Of a stretch of 64,000 nucleotides of DNA, positions 63,367-64,000 are shown one piece after another. This DNA comes from Legionella bononiensis (GTDB lineage Bacteria; Pseudomonadota; Gammaproteobacteria; Legionellales; Legionellaceae), in NCBI RefSeq assembly GCF_016786215.1, contig NZ_JADOBG010000001.1, positions 124,001 to 188,000 on the forward strand. Reading direction: 5' to 3'. The notes under the pieces are model-generated. The model saw only the letters and a list, made by a program, of their open reading frames with translations, made no database searches and had not been told where the DNA came from. The number at the start of each line of letters is the position of its first letter. Positions within the stretch are counted from its first letter, which is position 1. The position numbers were made by a program, and so were the translations under genes.

Positions 63367-64000
63367 TTACTGGAACAAAATTGATGCACTCAATCAAGTG
63401 AATCGCGTGCTGTTCACTTTTATTATTATTTTAGTGCTTTTGGTTGCAGGACTCATTGGCGCCTTGAGCACAGCCCCTAAGAAGCTGGAATTTTGGCTGG
63501 CACCTAACATGGTGGCTAATGGGGGATTAATGAAAGCCGGGGAGGTGCCTGATGAATACGTGCATGGGTTTGTCACCTCTTTAGTCCCGCCCCTAAATTC
63601 CTGGTCTCAAATGGGGAAAGAGGAATTTGTAACGAACCTGAAAGGCTTTCATTACTATTTCACTCCCCGCCATCAAGAACTTGTGACTCAGACTTTTAAC
63701 GCATACCTTCAGGCACAACTCTTTAATCGAGCACAGGTGGCAAGCCTTTATCGTTTTTTAGAGCCAGGAGATGTGAAACGACTAAGCAACAACACCTGGG
63801 AGGTGCATGTGGTCTTGCGCATTACTCAGAGGCTAAACGACAAAAGCCCCATGGTGATTGCAGACAAAGTAGTGGATTACCACCTGAGAGTAGTCAAGGT
63901 GAGCCTATCCAAATTACTCAATCCCTTTCAATTGGCTCTTGATGGATACACCAAGCCCGAACGCTTAGTCAAAGACTTATTAAGCCAGGAACGTACAGGA
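63359..64000 (+). CDS. ICE protein TIGR03746/DUF2895 family (VirB8/TraE-like), partial
   Basis: The first 214 residues; the gene runs off the right edge. GTG start (MFNYWNKIDALNQVN). One N-terminal helix (LFTFIIILVLLVAGLIGALS) precedes a periplasmic NTF2-like domain with YFTPRHQELVTQTFNAYLQA and TWEVHVVLRITQRLNDKSP. It matches the VirB8/TraE-like core-complex scaffold of GI-type systems. It overlaps the preceding gene by 8 nt. Confidence 0.9.
   Translation, partial: MFNYWNKIDALNQVNRVLFTFIIILVLLVAGLIGALSTAPKKLEFWLAPNMVANGGLMKAGEVPDEYVHGFVTSLVPPLNSWSQMGKEEFVTNLKGFHYYFTPRHQELVTQTFNAYLQAQLFNRAQVASLYRFLEPGDVKRLSNNTWEVHVVLRITQRLNDKSPMVIADKVVDYHLRVVKVSLSKLLNPFQLALDGYTKPERLVKDLLSQERTG

Overview
The window looks like Legionella or a close relative. 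The base composition is AT-rich, there is a HelCBA/Czc-type metal efflux operon, several CsrA paralogues, and a GI-type (MPF_G) conjugation operon preceded by an Lvr-like regulatory block. The species assignment is inference; no rRNA or tRNA gene was seen. The window appears to be mostly accessory DNA, joined at the left to a chromosome-like kdp segment and running at the right into an integrative conjugative element (ICE) or conjugative plasmid transfer operon that continues past base 64000.

Layout. (1) 1-7.8 kb: the 5' end of a kdp potassium pump operon (kdpA partial, kdpF and a small upstream ORF, leftward), then metabolic and hypothetical genes (VOC protein, medium-chain dehydrogenase, AstE-like deacylase, secreted proteins, HAD hydrolase) with REP-like palindromes. 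(2) 7.8-15.6 kb: a mobile module. Two complete type I hammerhead ribozymes (8231-8286 and 11000-11052), each followed by the same H-type pseudoknot, flank a 78-codon gene and a tandem pair of tyrosine recombinases. A series of small genes follows (DUF1640, ssb, DUF932 and others), most of them preceded by a hairpin pair that looks like an antiterminator/terminator switch. (3) 15.7-19.1 kb: a HigBA-like toxin-antitoxin pair, a second tyrosine integrase with a strong palindrome upstream, and an Acr3-like arsenic permease. (4) 19.3-38.9 kb: RelBE, a metal-resistance block (CDF exporter, CadA-like P-type ATPase, ArsR/SmtB regulator, CzcCBA/HelCBA RND pump), small lipoproteins and membrane proteins, two eroded genes (patatin, endonuclease I), and a hybrid histidine kinase.

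(5) 38.9-48.1 kb: a plasmid-type replication and partition module. It contains a CsrA paralogue, coiled-coil and unknown proteins, a 1-kb gene-free origin candidate with DnaA boxes and a 154-nt inverted repeat, a RepA-like initiator, ParA, two ParB-family proteins, an RHH-like protein and a perfect palindrome that could be the centromere. (6) 48.1-55.6 kb: a very AT-rich cluster that looks like an undescribed RiPP pathway: E1-rhodanese sulfur activator, 12-TM exporter, ATP-grasp ligase, a 42-residue precursor candidate, a ThiS-like sulfur carrier ending in Gly-Gly, YcaO and TfuA. The set suggests a thioamidated peptide with its own sulfur relay. (7) 56.0-64.0 kb: Lvr-like regulatory/replication genes, a CsrA (LvrC/CsrT type), TraT, and then a tightly packed GI-type T4SS operon (PilL-like, TIGR03759, 03765, 03747, RAQPRD, 03758, 03745, 03750, 03746 families).

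The strongest candidates for new biology are the YcaO-TfuA/ThiS/E1/ATP-grasp cluster with its Cys-free precursor, and the paired hammerhead ribozymes with pseudoknots around a recombinase pair, followed by serial attenuators.
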